NCBI RefSeq assembly: GCF_900290235.1
Contig: NZ_OLMK01000038.1
Coordinates: forward strand, 1-64,000
Source: Streptomyces sp. MA5143a
GTDB taxonomy: Bacteria; Actinomycetota; Actinomycetes; Streptomycetales; Streptomycetaceae
DNA: 64,000 bases
Reading direction: 5' to 3'
Position 1 is the stretch's first letter. Every line of letters begins with the position of its first letter. The notes under the pieces were generated by a model. It was not told where the DNA came from. It saw only the letters and a list, made by a program, of their open reading frames with translations, and did not search any database. This document shows positions 18,351-26,900 of the stretch, piece after piece. The position numbers and the translations under genes are program-made.

Positions 18351-19235
18351 GTGACAGCGGTCGCGGGGACCGCGGCGGGCAGGACGCACCGCCGCACCGA
18401 ACTGCGGGAGTTCCTGATGAGCAGGCGGGCCCGGGTCTCCCCGGCCGACGCCGGGCTGCCCGACGGCGGGGCCCGGCGCCGTACGCCCGGTCTGCGCCGT
18501 GAGGAGGTCGCCGTCCTCGCGGGCGTGGGCGCCTCCTGGTACCAGTGGCTGGAGCAGGGGCGGGACATCTCCGTCTCCCCGCAGGTCCTGGACGCCGTCG
18601 CCCGGGTGCTGCGGCTCAGCGGCGCCGAACGGCGGCACCTGTACCTCCTCGCCGGGCTCAACCCGCCCGTCCCCGAGGCCGAGCCCGAGCGGCGCGACAT
18701 GTGCGACGGGCTGCGGCGGATGCTGGACGCGTGGATGCCGTACCCGGCGCACGTCATGGACCGGTACTACAACAGCGTCCTCCACAACGACGCGGCCGCC
18801 CTCGTCCTCGGGATGCGCCCCGGTGTCACCCAGAACTGCCTCCTGGACTTCTTCATCGACCCGATGTACCGCTCCCGCTCCCGGAGTTGGCAGGCGAACG
18901 CCTGCTCGGTCGTCGCCCAGTTCCGGGCGGCGTGCGCGGCGACGCCCGACGACGAGGGGCTGCGGGAGCTGCTGGGCCGGGTCATGGCGGCCAGCCCCGA
19001 GTTCGCGGCCCTGTGGGAGCGGCGGGACATCGAGGACGCCGGGCAGATCCGCAAGGAGCTGGACCATCCGGTGGCCGGGCTGCTCCACCTGGAGTCCAGC
19101 GCGATGAGGATGCCGGCCCGCCCCGATCTGACGATCGTGCTCCACACCCCGCTGGACGAGGACACCGCGGCCAGACTGGAGTGGCTGGTCTCGCCGGAGG
19201 GAAGGCGCGGGGCGCTGTACCCGGTGGCGGGGTGA
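18351..19235 (+). CDS. XRE family regulator with MmyB-type ligand domain
   Basis: About 294 residues. The N-terminal helix-turn-helix (TELREFLMSRRARVSPADAGL...RRTPGLRREEVAVLAGVGASWYQWLEQGRDISVSPQVLDAVARVLRL) is the typical actinobacterial XRE domain. The C-terminal part (WMPYPAHVMDRYYNSVLHNDAAALVLG...NCLLDFFIDPMYRSR...VVAQFRAACA) is the MmyB-like PAS-fold ligand domain. The GTG at 18351 has GGGGAG 8 nt upstream; the reading frame is open further upstream without signal. Divergent from the exporter, whose gene it probably represses. Confidence 0.9.
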   Translation: MTAVAGTAAGRTHRRTELREFLMSRRARVSPADAGLPDGGARRRTPGLRREEVAVLAGVGASWYQWLEQGRDISVSPQVLDAVARVLRLSGAERRHLYLLAGLNPPVPEAEPERRDMCDGLRRMLDAWMPYPAHVMDRYYNSVLHNDAAALVLGMRPGVTQNCLLDFFIDPMYRSRSRSWQANACSVVAQFRAACAATPDDEGLRELLGRVMAASPEFAALWERRDIEDAGQIRKELDHPVAGLLHLESSAMRMPARPDLTIVLHTPLDEDTAARLEWLVSPEGRRGALYPVAG

Positions 19236-19273
19236 GCGCGGATGGCGGCCGGGCGGCTACGTATGCTCGGATC

Positions 19274-19627
19274 ATGACCGACAGCAGCGCGCTCGACCCC
19301 GAGGACCGCAAGATCGTCACCCTGGCCCGTTCCGCGCGGGCCCGAGGCGGCGTGCCCGAGGGCGCGGCCGTACGCGACGAGACGGGCCGGACGTACGTCG
19401 CGGGAACCGTCGCCCTGGACTCCCTGCGGCTCAGCGCGCTGCGCACCGCGGTCGCGATGGCGGTGGCCTCCGGCGCGAAGTCCCTGGAGGCGGCGGCCGT
19501 GGTGAGCGACTCCGACGCCGTCTCCGACGAGGACCGCGCGGCCGTCCGCGACCTCGGTGGCGCGGGAACCCCGGTGCTGCTGGCGGGCCCGGACGGCACG
19601 GTACGGGCGACGCTGACGGCGGGCTGA
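19274..19627 (+). CDS. cytidine deaminase-like protein lacking zinc ligands
   Basis: 117 residues, close to the length of tetrameric cytidine deaminases, with clear framework similarity: LARSARARGGVPEGAAVRDETGRTYVAGTVALDSLRLSALRTAVAMAVASGAKSLEAAAVVSDSD. The family zinc motifs are absent: the position of [HC]AE reads LSALRTA, and the PCGxCRQ segment is replaced by VSDEDRAAVRDLGG. It therefore cannot be an ordinary deaminase. A cdd gene near era in this position is common in actinobacteria, so this looks like the same locus turned into a pseudoenzyme. ATG 19274 follows the XRE gene by 38 bp. Confidence 0.8.
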   Translation: MTDSSALDPEDRKIVTLARSARARGGVPEGAAVRDETGRTYVAGTVALDSLRLSALRTAVAMAVASGAKSLEAAAVVSDSDAVSDEDRAAVRDLGGAGTPVLLAGPDGTVRATLTAG

Positions 19628-20073
19628 GCCCCGCCGGGGCGCACGTTCGCGCACCCGCGCAGTGATCTTCGGCGAAGGGGCCGGTGGTCTCCCGCAGGCT
19701 AGTGTTACGGCCGGTAACGTCCGGTCGGGTCGCGTGAGAATCACCCGCGGGCGAGTGGACACCCGGCCCCCGGCGCCGACAACTCGCGCGGCGCGGGACA
19801 GAACGCCTCGACATCGGCCCGCCGTGAAGTGGTTGAACCCGCAAGCGACATAAGGCTTCGGCCACTTTTGTCGACCCTGGGTGCGACCGGCGGAGCTTCT
19901 CTTGCAATCTCAGGCGCCGCGCGTCTCAATGGAGCCGTTCCTATGGCGGACCGTCAGATTCCGCCGCGCGGCCGCGCGTTGTTCCGCCCCCACATGGCAA
20001 TGCCCGTACCGGGCCGCACGGAGCTGTCCCCAAGCCCCGTGCGACTCCCGTGCAAGGGAAGGGAAATCGCTCG
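19628..20073. other. 446-bp gap, no gene assigned
   Basis: Nothing codes convincingly here. Visible are a GTTAC-GGCCG-GTAAC dyad (19704-19718) directly after a TAGTGT that could be a -10 element, and AAGTGG (19828-19833) pairing with CCACTT (19862-19867). The stretch may be a long 5' leader of the following secreted-protein gene. Confidence 0.3.
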
Positions 20074-20550
20074 ATGAGACGCATACGACTCGGAGTCGGC
20101 GCGGCGTTCGCCGCGGGGACGCTCGCCGTCACCGGCCTCGCTCTCGCCCCCAGTGCCGCGGCCGTCACCCCGCAGTCCGCGACGATCAACGCCAGCTGTG
20201 CGATCGGCGGCTCCGGCGCGGCCACGCTCACGGCCACCCAGGACGGCACGTCCGCCACCGTGACCCTCTCCTCCTCGGAGATCACCGCACCGATCGCCTT
20301 CGCCGAGGACTCCATCCGGTCCACGCTCACCTTCGTGAAGGCGGGCGGCGGCACCACCTCCTTCACCGGCACCGAGAACCCGGCGCTGGCCGCCGGCGAC
20401 GGCATGGTCGTCGGCCCGCTCACCGGCACCGTCGCCCCCGGCGACAGCCTGGAGGCGTACGGCGGCTCCCTGCAGATGGTCGTCTTCGGCTTCCCCGTGA
20501 ACTGCACGGCGAGCGGACCGCAGTCGCCCGGCCCGTTCGTGTTCGACTGA
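20074..20550 (+). CDS. small secreted protein, function unknown
   Basis: 158 residues. A Sec signal peptide is clear: MRRIRLG, a hydrophobic core (GAAFAAGTLAVTGLALA) and a PSAAA cleavage region near residue 30. The mature part is Thr/Ser/Gly-rich with two cysteines (INASC and FPVNCTA), suggesting one disulfide, and resembles a beta-sandwich of dehydratase-like or surface proteins only in composition. No family recognised. ATG 20074 has GGGAAGGGAAA upstream. The gene is followed by a strong bidirectional terminator. Confidence 0.75.
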   Translation: MRRIRLGVGAAFAAGTLAVTGLALAPSAAAVTPQSATINASCAIGGSGAATLTATQDGTSATVTLSSSEITAPIAFAEDSIRSTLTFVKAGGGTTSFTGTENPALAAGDGMVVGPLTGTVAPGDSLEAYGGSLQMVVFGFPVNCTASGPQSPGPFVFD

Positions 20551-20570
20551 TCCGCGGAACGTGAACGGCT

Positions 20571-20607
20571 GAGGGGTGGTGCCGCCCGTCCGGCGGCACC
20601 ACCCCTC
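20571..20607. terminator. bidirectional terminator between secreted protein and glnB
   Basis: GAGGGGTGGTGCCGCC, loop CGTCC, GGCGGCACCACCCCTC: a perfect 16-bp stem between two convergent genes, 20 nt after one stop and 23 nt from the other. Confidence 0.85.
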
Positions 20608-20630
20608 ACCCTCGCTCTAGGCCCCGCGCG

Positions 20631-20969
20631 TCAGAGCGCGTCCGGGCCCCGCTCGCCGGTGCGGACCCGCACCACCGTCTCGACGGGCAGCGCCCACACC
20701 TTGCCGTCGCCGATCTTGCCGGTCTGCGCGGCCTTCACGATCGCCTCGATCACGGCCTCGGAGTCCGCGTCGTCGACGACGACCTCGATCCGCACCTTGG
20801 GGACCAGGTCGACCTGGTACTCGGCGCCGCGGTAGACCTCGGTGTGGCCGCGCTGCCGCCCGTAGCCGCTGGCCTCGCTGACGGTCAGACCGTTCACGCC
20901 CATCTCCTGGAGGGCGGTCTTGACCTCGTCGAGGCGGTACGGCTTGACGATCGCGGTGATGAGCTTCAT
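20631..20969 (-). CDS. glnB: nitrogen regulatory protein P-II
   Basis: 112 residues, the standard P-II length. The N-terminus MKLITAIVKPYRLDEVKTAL, the T-loop YGRQRGHTEVYRGAEYQVDLVPKVRIEVVV and the C-terminal GKIGDGKVWALPVETVVRVRTGE are all present. Tyr51 at the tip of the T-loop, the residue that is adenylylated in Streptomyces GlnK, is conserved, as is Tyr46. P-II trimers sense ATP/ADP and 2-oxoglutarate and gate AmtB. The start overlaps the amtB stop by 4 bp. No glnD follows it, unlike the usual Streptomyces amtB-glnK-glnD operon. Confidence 0.95.
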   Translation of the reverse strand: MKLITAIVKPYRLDEVKTALQEMGVNGLTVSEASGYGRQRGHTEVYRGAEYQVDLVPKVRIEVVVDDADSEAVIEAIVKAAQTGKIGDGKVWALPVETVVRVRTGERGPDAL

Positions 20970-22309
20970 GCCTTGGCCTTCTGCGTGGAGGAAGTGGACG
21001 GGACGGACGCGGAGACCGGGGCGCCGTGGCCCAGGACGCCGTGATCGTATGCCGTCTCGGCGTGGACCGTAAGGTCGAGGCCGGTGTGCTCGTGCTCCTC
21101 GTCCGCGCGGAAGCCCAGCAGCCGGTCGATCAGCCTGCCGACGCCGTACGTCACGAGGAACGCGTACGCCCCGACGGCGACCACGGCCACCAACTGCCTG
21201 CCCAACTGGCCCAGCCCGCCGCCGTGCAGCAGGCCCTCGGGGCCGCCGGTCATCGACTCGACGGCGAAGACACCGATGAGCACCGTGCCGATGATCCCGC
21301 CGACCAGGTGGACGCCCACCACGTCGAGGGAGTCGTCGTAGTTCAGCCTGAACTTCCAGCTCACCGCGTAACTGCACACGACGCCGGCGGCGAGGCCGAT
21401 GACCAGCGCGCCGAGCAGCGACACCGAGCCGCAGGACGGGGTGATCGCGACGAGACCCGCGACGGCGCCGGAGGCCGCGCCCAGCGTCGTCGGGTGGCCG
21501 TCGCGCCGCTGCTCCACGAACAGCCAGCCCAGCAGGCCGGTGCAGCCGGCGGCGAGGGTGTTGAGGAACACGACGGCGGCGAGACCGTTCGCGCCGAGGG
21601 CGGACCCGGCGTTGAAGCCGAACCAGCCGAACCACAGCAGACCCGCGCCCAGCACGACCATGGGCAGGTTGTGCGGGCGCATGGCGTCCTTCTTGAACCC
21701 CAGGCGGGGGCCGAGGACCAGACACAGCGCGAGGCCCGAGGCGCCGGAGGTGATCTCCACCGGCAGACCGCCCGCGAAGTCCAGGGCGCCGAGGTCGCTC
21801 ACGATCCAGCCGCCCGGACCCCACACCCAGTGGGTGACCGGAACGTATACGAGCAGCGCCCACACCGGTACGAAGATCAGCCACGCCCCGAACTTCGCCC
21901 GGTCCGCGACGGCGCCGCTGATGAGGGCGGCCGTGATGATCGCGAAGGTCAGCTGGAAGGTGGCGAACAGCAGGGTGGGCACGGTGCCCTGGACGCTGTC
22001 CGGCCCGAGGCCGGCCATGCCGAGGTGGTCGAGGTTCCCGACGAGACCGCCGAACGCGTCGTCGCCGAACGCGAGCGTGTACCCGGCCGCCAGCCACACC
22101 ACGGTGACCAGGGCGATCGACACGAAGCTCATCATCAGCATGTTGAGGACGCTCTTCGTCCTGACCATGCCGCCGTAGAAGAGGGCCAGGCCCGGGGTCA
22201 TCAACAGTACGAGCGCGGTGGCGGCGAGCAGCCAGGCGGTGTCGCCGGTGTCGATGCCTTTCGCGGCGAGGGGCGCGGCGAGGGGCGCGGCCAGGGTCAC
22301 GGTCGTCAC
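20966..22309 (-). CDS. amtB: ammonium transporter
   Basis: 447 residues with eleven or twelve hydrophobic segments. Amt/MEP/Rh signatures are present: DTAWLLAATALVLLMTPGLALFYGGMVRTKSVLNMLMMSF, FATFQLTFAIITAALISGAVADRAKFGAWL, HWVWGPGGWI, and DVVGVHLVGGIIGTVLIGVFA with the second pore His. It conducts ammonium under nitrogen limitation and is blocked by P-II binding. It is first in the amtB-glnB operon, divergent from era, with GAAAC-type repeats upstream that suggest GlnR control. The start codon has GGAGAAAGG upstream. Confidence 0.95.
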   Translation of the reverse strand: MTTVTLAAPLAAPLAAKGIDTGDTAWLLAATALVLLMTPGLALFYGGMVRTKSVLNMLMMSFVSIALVTVVWLAAGYTLAFGDDAFGGLVGNLDHLGMAGLGPDSVQGTVPTLLFATFQLTFAIITAALISGAVADRAKFGAWLIFVPVWALLVYVPVTHWVWGPGGWIVSDLGALDFAGGLPVEITSGASGLALCLVLGPRLGFKKDAMRPHNLPMVVLGAGLLWFGWFGFNAGSALGANGLAAVVFLNTLAAGCTGLLGWLFVEQRRDGHPTTLGAASGAVAGLVAITPSCGSVSLLGALVIGLAAGVVCSYAVSWKFRLNYDDSLDVVGVHLVGGIIGTVLIGVFAVESMTGGPEGLLHGGGLGQLGRQLVAVVAVGAYAFLVTYGVGRLIDRLLGFRADEEHEHTGLDLTVHAETAYDHGVLGHGAPVSASVPSTSSTQKAKA

Positions 22310-22363
22310 GGCCTTTCTCCAGCGGGTACGGGTGCGGGGCTCGTCAGAGGGTCACCGGCATGC

Positions 22364-22417
22364 GTTTCCGGTTGCGTACGGGTGTGTTTCCGTGACGTTT
22401 CGTTGCGTGAGGGTTTC
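22364..22417 (-). promoter_or_regulatory. phased GTTTC/GAAAC repeats, candidate GlnR site of amtB
   Basis: Four GTTTC pentamers (GAAAC on the amtB strand) start at 22364, 22386, 22397 and 22413. The first three are spaced 22 and 11 bp, matching the 11-bp half-site spacing of the Streptomyces GlnR box, whose stronger half is GAAAC. They lie 55-108 bp upstream of the amtB start. Confidence 0.5.
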
Positions 22418-22478
22418 GGAAAGCTCACCGGACACGTCCGGTACGGGGCGGCTCCGGGGATCAGGGAGAATGGGCGCC

Positions 22479-23432
22479 ATGAGTGTTCGTACCCAGTCAT
22501 CCGAGGAGCCGGCCGAGGCCGCCCACCGCGCCGGTTTCGCCTGCTTCGTGGGACGGCCCAACGCGGGCAAGTCCACCCTCACGAACGCTCTGGTCGGCCA
22601 GAAGGTGGCGATCACGGCGAACCAGCCGCAGACGACGCGGCACACGGTCCGTGGCATCGTGCACCGGCCGGACGCCCAGCTGATCCTGGTCGACACCCCC
22701 GGCCTCCACAAGCCGCGCACACTGCTGGGCGAGCGCCTCAACGACGTCGTCCGCACGACGTGGGCCGAGGTCGACGTGATCGGCTTCTGCCTCCCCGCGA
22801 ACGAGAAGCTCGGCCCCGGTGACCGGTTCATCGCCAAGGAGCTGGCGTCCATCAAGAAGACGCCGAAGATCGCGATCGTCACCAAGACCGACCTCGTGGA
22901 CAGCCGGCAGCTCGCCGAGCAGCTCATCGCGATCGACCAGCTCGGCAAGGAGCTGGGCTTCGAGTGGGCCGAGATCGTGCCGGTGTCGGCCGTCGGCGAC
23001 AAGCAGGTGGACCTCCTCGCCGACCTGATCGTCCCCCTCCTGCCGGAGGGCCCGGCCCTCTACCCCGAGGGCGACCTCACCGACGAGCCCGAGCAGGTCA
23101 TGATCGCCGAGCTCATCCGGGAGGCCGCGCTGGAGGGCGTCCGCGACGAGCTGCCCCACTCCATCGCCGTCGTCGTCGAGGAGATGCTGCCCCGTGAGGG
23201 CCGGCCCGCCGACAAGCCCCTCCTCGACATCCACGCCTTCGTCTACATCGAGCGCCCCAGCCAGAAGGGCATCATCATCGGCCCCAAGGGCAAGCGCCTG
23301 AAGGACGTCGGCATCAAGTCCCGCAAGCAGATCGAGGCGCTGCTCGGCACCCCGGTGTTCCTGGACCTCCATGTGAAGGTCGCCAAGGACTGGCAGCGGG
23401 ACCCCAAGCAGCTGCGCCGCCTCGGCTTCTGA
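22479..23432 (+). CDS. era: GTPase Era
   Basis: 317 residues. G1 GRPNAGKSTLTNAL, G2 around QTTRHTVRG, G3 DTPGLHKP, G4 TKTD and G5 SAV are all visible, followed by the C-terminal KH domain (ERPSQKGIIIGPKGKRLKDVGIKSRKQIEALLGTPVFLDLHVKVAKDWQRDPKQLRRLGF). Era binds 16S rRNA and promotes 30S assembly. ATG 22479 has AGGGAG 10 nt upstream; the in-frame ATG at 22470 is too close to that site. It ends 12 bp from the convergent DUF4913 gene. Confidence 0.97.
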   Translation: MSVRTQSSEEPAEAAHRAGFACFVGRPNAGKSTLTNALVGQKVAITANQPQTTRHTVRGIVHRPDAQLILVDTPGLHKPRTLLGERLNDVVRTTWAEVDVIGFCLPANEKLGPGDRFIAKELASIKKTPKIAIVTKTDLVDSRQLAEQLIAIDQLGKELGFEWAEIVPVSAVGDKQVDLLADLIVPLLPEGPALYPEGDLTDEPEQVMIAELIREAALEGVRDELPHSIAVVVEEMLPREGRPADKPLLDIHAFVYIERPSQKGIIIGPKGKRLKDVGIKSRKQIEALLGTPVFLDLHVKVAKDWQRDPKQLRRLGF

Positions 23433-23444
23433 CCCAGCCGCCCG

Positions 23445-23924
23445 TCAGTCCAGGGCGAACGGGTTCCTCGACGTCGGCAGACGCTGATCGACGAACAGCT
23501 CGGCGGGGGGCGTCTCCACGGGGAGCGGCTCCGGGGAGCTGTGGCCGTCCACGCAGCGTGCGAAGGGGCCGGTGACGGGGTCGAGCAGGGCCCGTACCGT
23601 CGGGTCGAGGTGGTGGACCCACCAGTTGGACATGCCGAGGCCGGCGTCCCAGCGAAGCGCCTCCCAGGCCCGCCACAGCGAGTCCAGCCGGGACAGCGCC
23701 TCGGCGTGCCGGTACCACTCGGGGCACCACACCCGTCCGGAGCCAGGGGCCGGGCGGGAGACGAAGTGGACGAAGCGTTCCGTGACGAACTCGCCGACAT
23801 TGCCGTAGAACAGCTCCGCCGGCCGGGCGGCGCTCTCCTCGTCCCGCCGGATGTCCTCGACGGATTCCTCCTGGAACTCCTCCGGGAACTCCTCCCGCCC
23901 GGTGCCGGCCGACGGTGATGTCAT
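23445..23924 (-). CDS. DUF4913-type protein, third gene of the trypsin-STAND cassette
   Basis: 159 residues. An acidic N-terminus (EEFPEEFQEESVEDIRRDEE) precedes a compact Trp-rich domain: AELFYGNVGEFVTERFVHFVSR, VWCPEWYRHAEALSRLDSLWRAWEALRWDAGLGMSNWWVHHLDPTVRALLDPVTGPFARC. This pattern fits DUF4913, an actinobacterial domain of unknown function. ATG 23924 lies only 4 nt after the stop of the large NTPase gene, so the two are translationally coupled; an upstream in-frame start at 23969 would overlap that gene by 41 nt. Function unknown; effector, substrate or regulator of the cassette are all possible. Confidence 0.8.
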   Translation of the reverse strand: MTSPSAGTGREEFPEEFQEESVEDIRRDEESAARPAELFYGNVGEFVTERFVHFVSRPAPGSGRVWCPEWYRHAEALSRLDSLWRAWEALRWDAGLGMSNWWVHHLDPTVRALLDPVTGPFARCVDGHSSPEPLPVETPPAELFVDQRLPTSRNPFALD

Positions 23925-23928
23925 CGCG

Positions 23929-26900
23929 TCATACTCCTCTTCGCAGCTGTACGTCGACGGCCTCCGCATGGCGGCCGACCCGCTCCAGGGCCCTCGCCAG
24001 CCCCTCGACGATCCACCTGAGCCCGTTCTGCTTGCTCGGGTCCCCCGCCACCACGTCCCGGTAGAGACGCAGGGCCCGCCGGGCCGGCCGCAGCGCCCGG
24101 GCGGCCCGGCGTATGTCGTGCCGCCCGCACAGGCTCAGCGTCTCGCCCAGCCCGTGCAGCAGCCACGCGGCGTCCTCCGGCGGCTGACCGGGGCGCGCGA
24201 GCAGCGCCGCGCACGCCTCCTCCGCCTCCAGCGCGGTCCGCCAGGCCGCCGCGTCCTCGCCCGCTTTCGCCCGGCTGTTGGCCAGCCGCAGCAGGGCGAA
24301 GCAGTGGGGCCACTCCTGGCCGTCCCGGTCCGCGGCGAGGAACCCGCGCCGCAGCCGCACCTCGTGCTCCGCGACCCGCACGGCCTCGGGAAAGACGCTC
24401 GCCTTCAGCAGGGCCCGGCACAACTCCGCGCAGGTCGCGGCCAGTTGCTCTTCCTGGGCCGGGTCGGAGGCCGCCAGCTCTCCCCGCAGCCGGTACGCCT
24501 CGCGCAGCGCGGTCACCGCCCGGTCGGCCAGCGCCCAGGACGTCCCGTAGCTGGAGCCGAGGTCGTGCAGACACTCGGCCAGCCCCCGTCGCGCGCCCTC
24601 GTCGACCCGGGCCAGCCGCCGGTAGTGCGGCAACGCCTGGCGCAGCACGATCCGTACGGCGATCTGCCGGTCGTGGCGCCAGTACAGGTCGGACAGGTCG
24701 TGGAGCGCGGTGGCGTACCCCTCGGTGTAGAGGCTCGGCGCGTACTCGCTCAGCCGCCGCCGGACGGCGAGCCCCTCGTTCAGCGCGTCGAGCGCCTCGG
24801 CGGGGCGGCCCAGGACGTCGTAGGAACGGGCGAGGCCCAGAGCCGTGCCGGACCGCGAGTTCAGATCGCTGGCGCTGAGCGGTTCGGCGCGCGCGTAGAC
24901 CTCCAAAGCCTCCCGCGCACACTCCGCCGCCGCCTCGTGGTCGCCGGCGCGGGAGAGGAACGTGGCGCGGGTGCCGAGCGACTGGGCGAGGTCCGGCACC
25001 GCCGTCCCGTACGGTTCCCGCGCCATCGCCCGGCGGTGCTCGATCGCCTCGTCGACACACGCCCGCGCGGCGGCGTCGTCGCCCGACGAATGGCGTTCCC
25101 AGGCCAGGTTGTGCAGCATCCGCGCCAGGGTGGGCCGGTGGACGGCGGGTAGCTCCTCGGCCAGCGGGCGCATCAGACCGATGGCCTCCCCCAGCAGCGC
25201 CATGCACTCGGTGTGCGGGCGTCCGGCGGAGTCGAGGTCGACGGCGAGGCTCATCAGGGCGCCCGCGAGGTCGGCGGTGTACGCGTCGGGGTTCTCCCCG
25301 GCCAGCCGGCGGGACGCCTCGACCGCCTCCTCGCTCAGCGACACCGCCTCCGGATGCCGCTGGAAGCGCCACAGGCTCGCGCCCCGCTCCGCGAGCGCCC
25401 GGGTGAGCAGCAGCGGATCGAGATCGGGCCGCCGCGCCACCAGGTCCCGGGCCCGGCGGACGGCCTCGGCGCTGTGGTCGTCGGACCGGGCGACCTGGTC
25501 GAAGCCGAGCGCGCTCGGGTCGAGCCGCCAGACCACCTGGGACTGGTGGATGAGGGCCCGCACGAGTCCGCTCGCGCGTCGCTCGCCCTCCTCACCGCCC
25601 GCTTCGCCGCCCGCTTCATCCGCTTCATCCGCTTCCTCCACGAGCGCGCGGAACAGCTCCAGCGCCCGGCCGCCGACGTCGTGCGCCCGCTCGGGGCTCC
25701 CCGTCATCCGCAGGGCCTGGGAGAGCATCAGCAGCGAGTCGGCCCACTCCGTGCGGTGGGTCGCGCTCCCGTCGGCCGCGAGCCGCTCCCGCAGTTCCGC
25801 CGCCGCGGCGGCCGCCTCCCGGGCCCGCGCCCAGTCACCGACCGCCGACTGCCGTTCCGCCAGGTTGTGCAGTGCCCACGCCCGGTCGCGCGGGGCCCGC
25901 GGATCGTCCCCGGCGGCCCCGCACAGCCCGCTCAGCGCGCGGGCGACGTCGAGGGCGTACTCCCGCAGCACATGGGACTGTTCGGGCAGCGTGTCGGAGT
26001 GCGCGCGCAGCACGGCCGCGGTCAGCGGCGCGTCGGCGGGCACCGAGCGCAGCGTCCGGCGCAGCCGGCCGATGACGGTGTACGCCTCCTCGGCACGACC
26101 CGCGCCCGCGTGGGCGACGGCCGCGCGGGCCAGCACGGTGAGGGTCTGCACCCGCTGGTGGTCCGGCGCCCGGTCGAACAGCAGCCCGAGCAGCCGGGGG
26201 TCGAGGAGAATCTGCTCGCAGGCGTGGGTCTCCGCCAGCCGGTCGGGCTCCAACTGGCCCCAGTAGCGGTCGTCGGCCGACGGGTACAGGTCGCGCAGCC
26301 AGGCGGCGACCTCGGCGATCAGCAGCGGCGACTCGGCGGGCAGCAGCCGCGCCACGGTCGCGTGCGCCTCCGTCTCACCGAGCGCGGGGCACAGGACGGC
26401 CGCCGCCACCGCCCGGGCGAGCAGCCCGTCGCCGAGCCGGCCGAGCCCCCGGCGGTCGGCGCTCTCGTGCCAGTACTTCGTCTCGTGCTCCAGCAGCTCC
26501 GCCTCCAGGCTCTCCCCGTCCTGCGAGGGGAGCCGGACCCGGCGCAGCAGCGCCGCGAGGGCCGCCATCTGCACGGTCAGCGCCGTCTCGGTGCCCGGGG
26601 CGGCCGTGGCCCGGCGGGCCGGCAGGGTCTCGGCGAGCCCGGCCCAGTCGACGTCCGGGTCCCCGGTGGCCTCGGCGAGCCGGCGGGACAGGTCACGGGC
26701 CGCCGTGCGGAAGGCGTGTTCGCGGTCGGGTGCGGCGGGGCTGAGCGCGTGCAGCCGGATCTCGCGCAGACCGCGGGCGGCCCGGGTCTGCCAGGTGCCG
26801 AGGGAGCGGGCGAGCAGCAGCAGCCGCACCGGGTGACGGGCCTGCTCGGTGCGCTGCCGCAGCTGCCTGACCAGCTCGGGCCGGGTCTCGGCGTAGTCGA

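Noticed and set aside
19628..20073. A riboswitch, for example of the ydaO type, before the small secreted protein
   Set aside because: Individual fragments look suggestive, but I could not align the conserved cores, and the downstream gene is not a known cell-wall hydrolase.
20631..22097. A 488-codon minus-strand frame joining P-II to upstream sequence as a fusion
   Set aside because: The upstream part is the amtB gene read in the wrong frame; P-II has its own ATG at 20969 overlapping the amtB stop.
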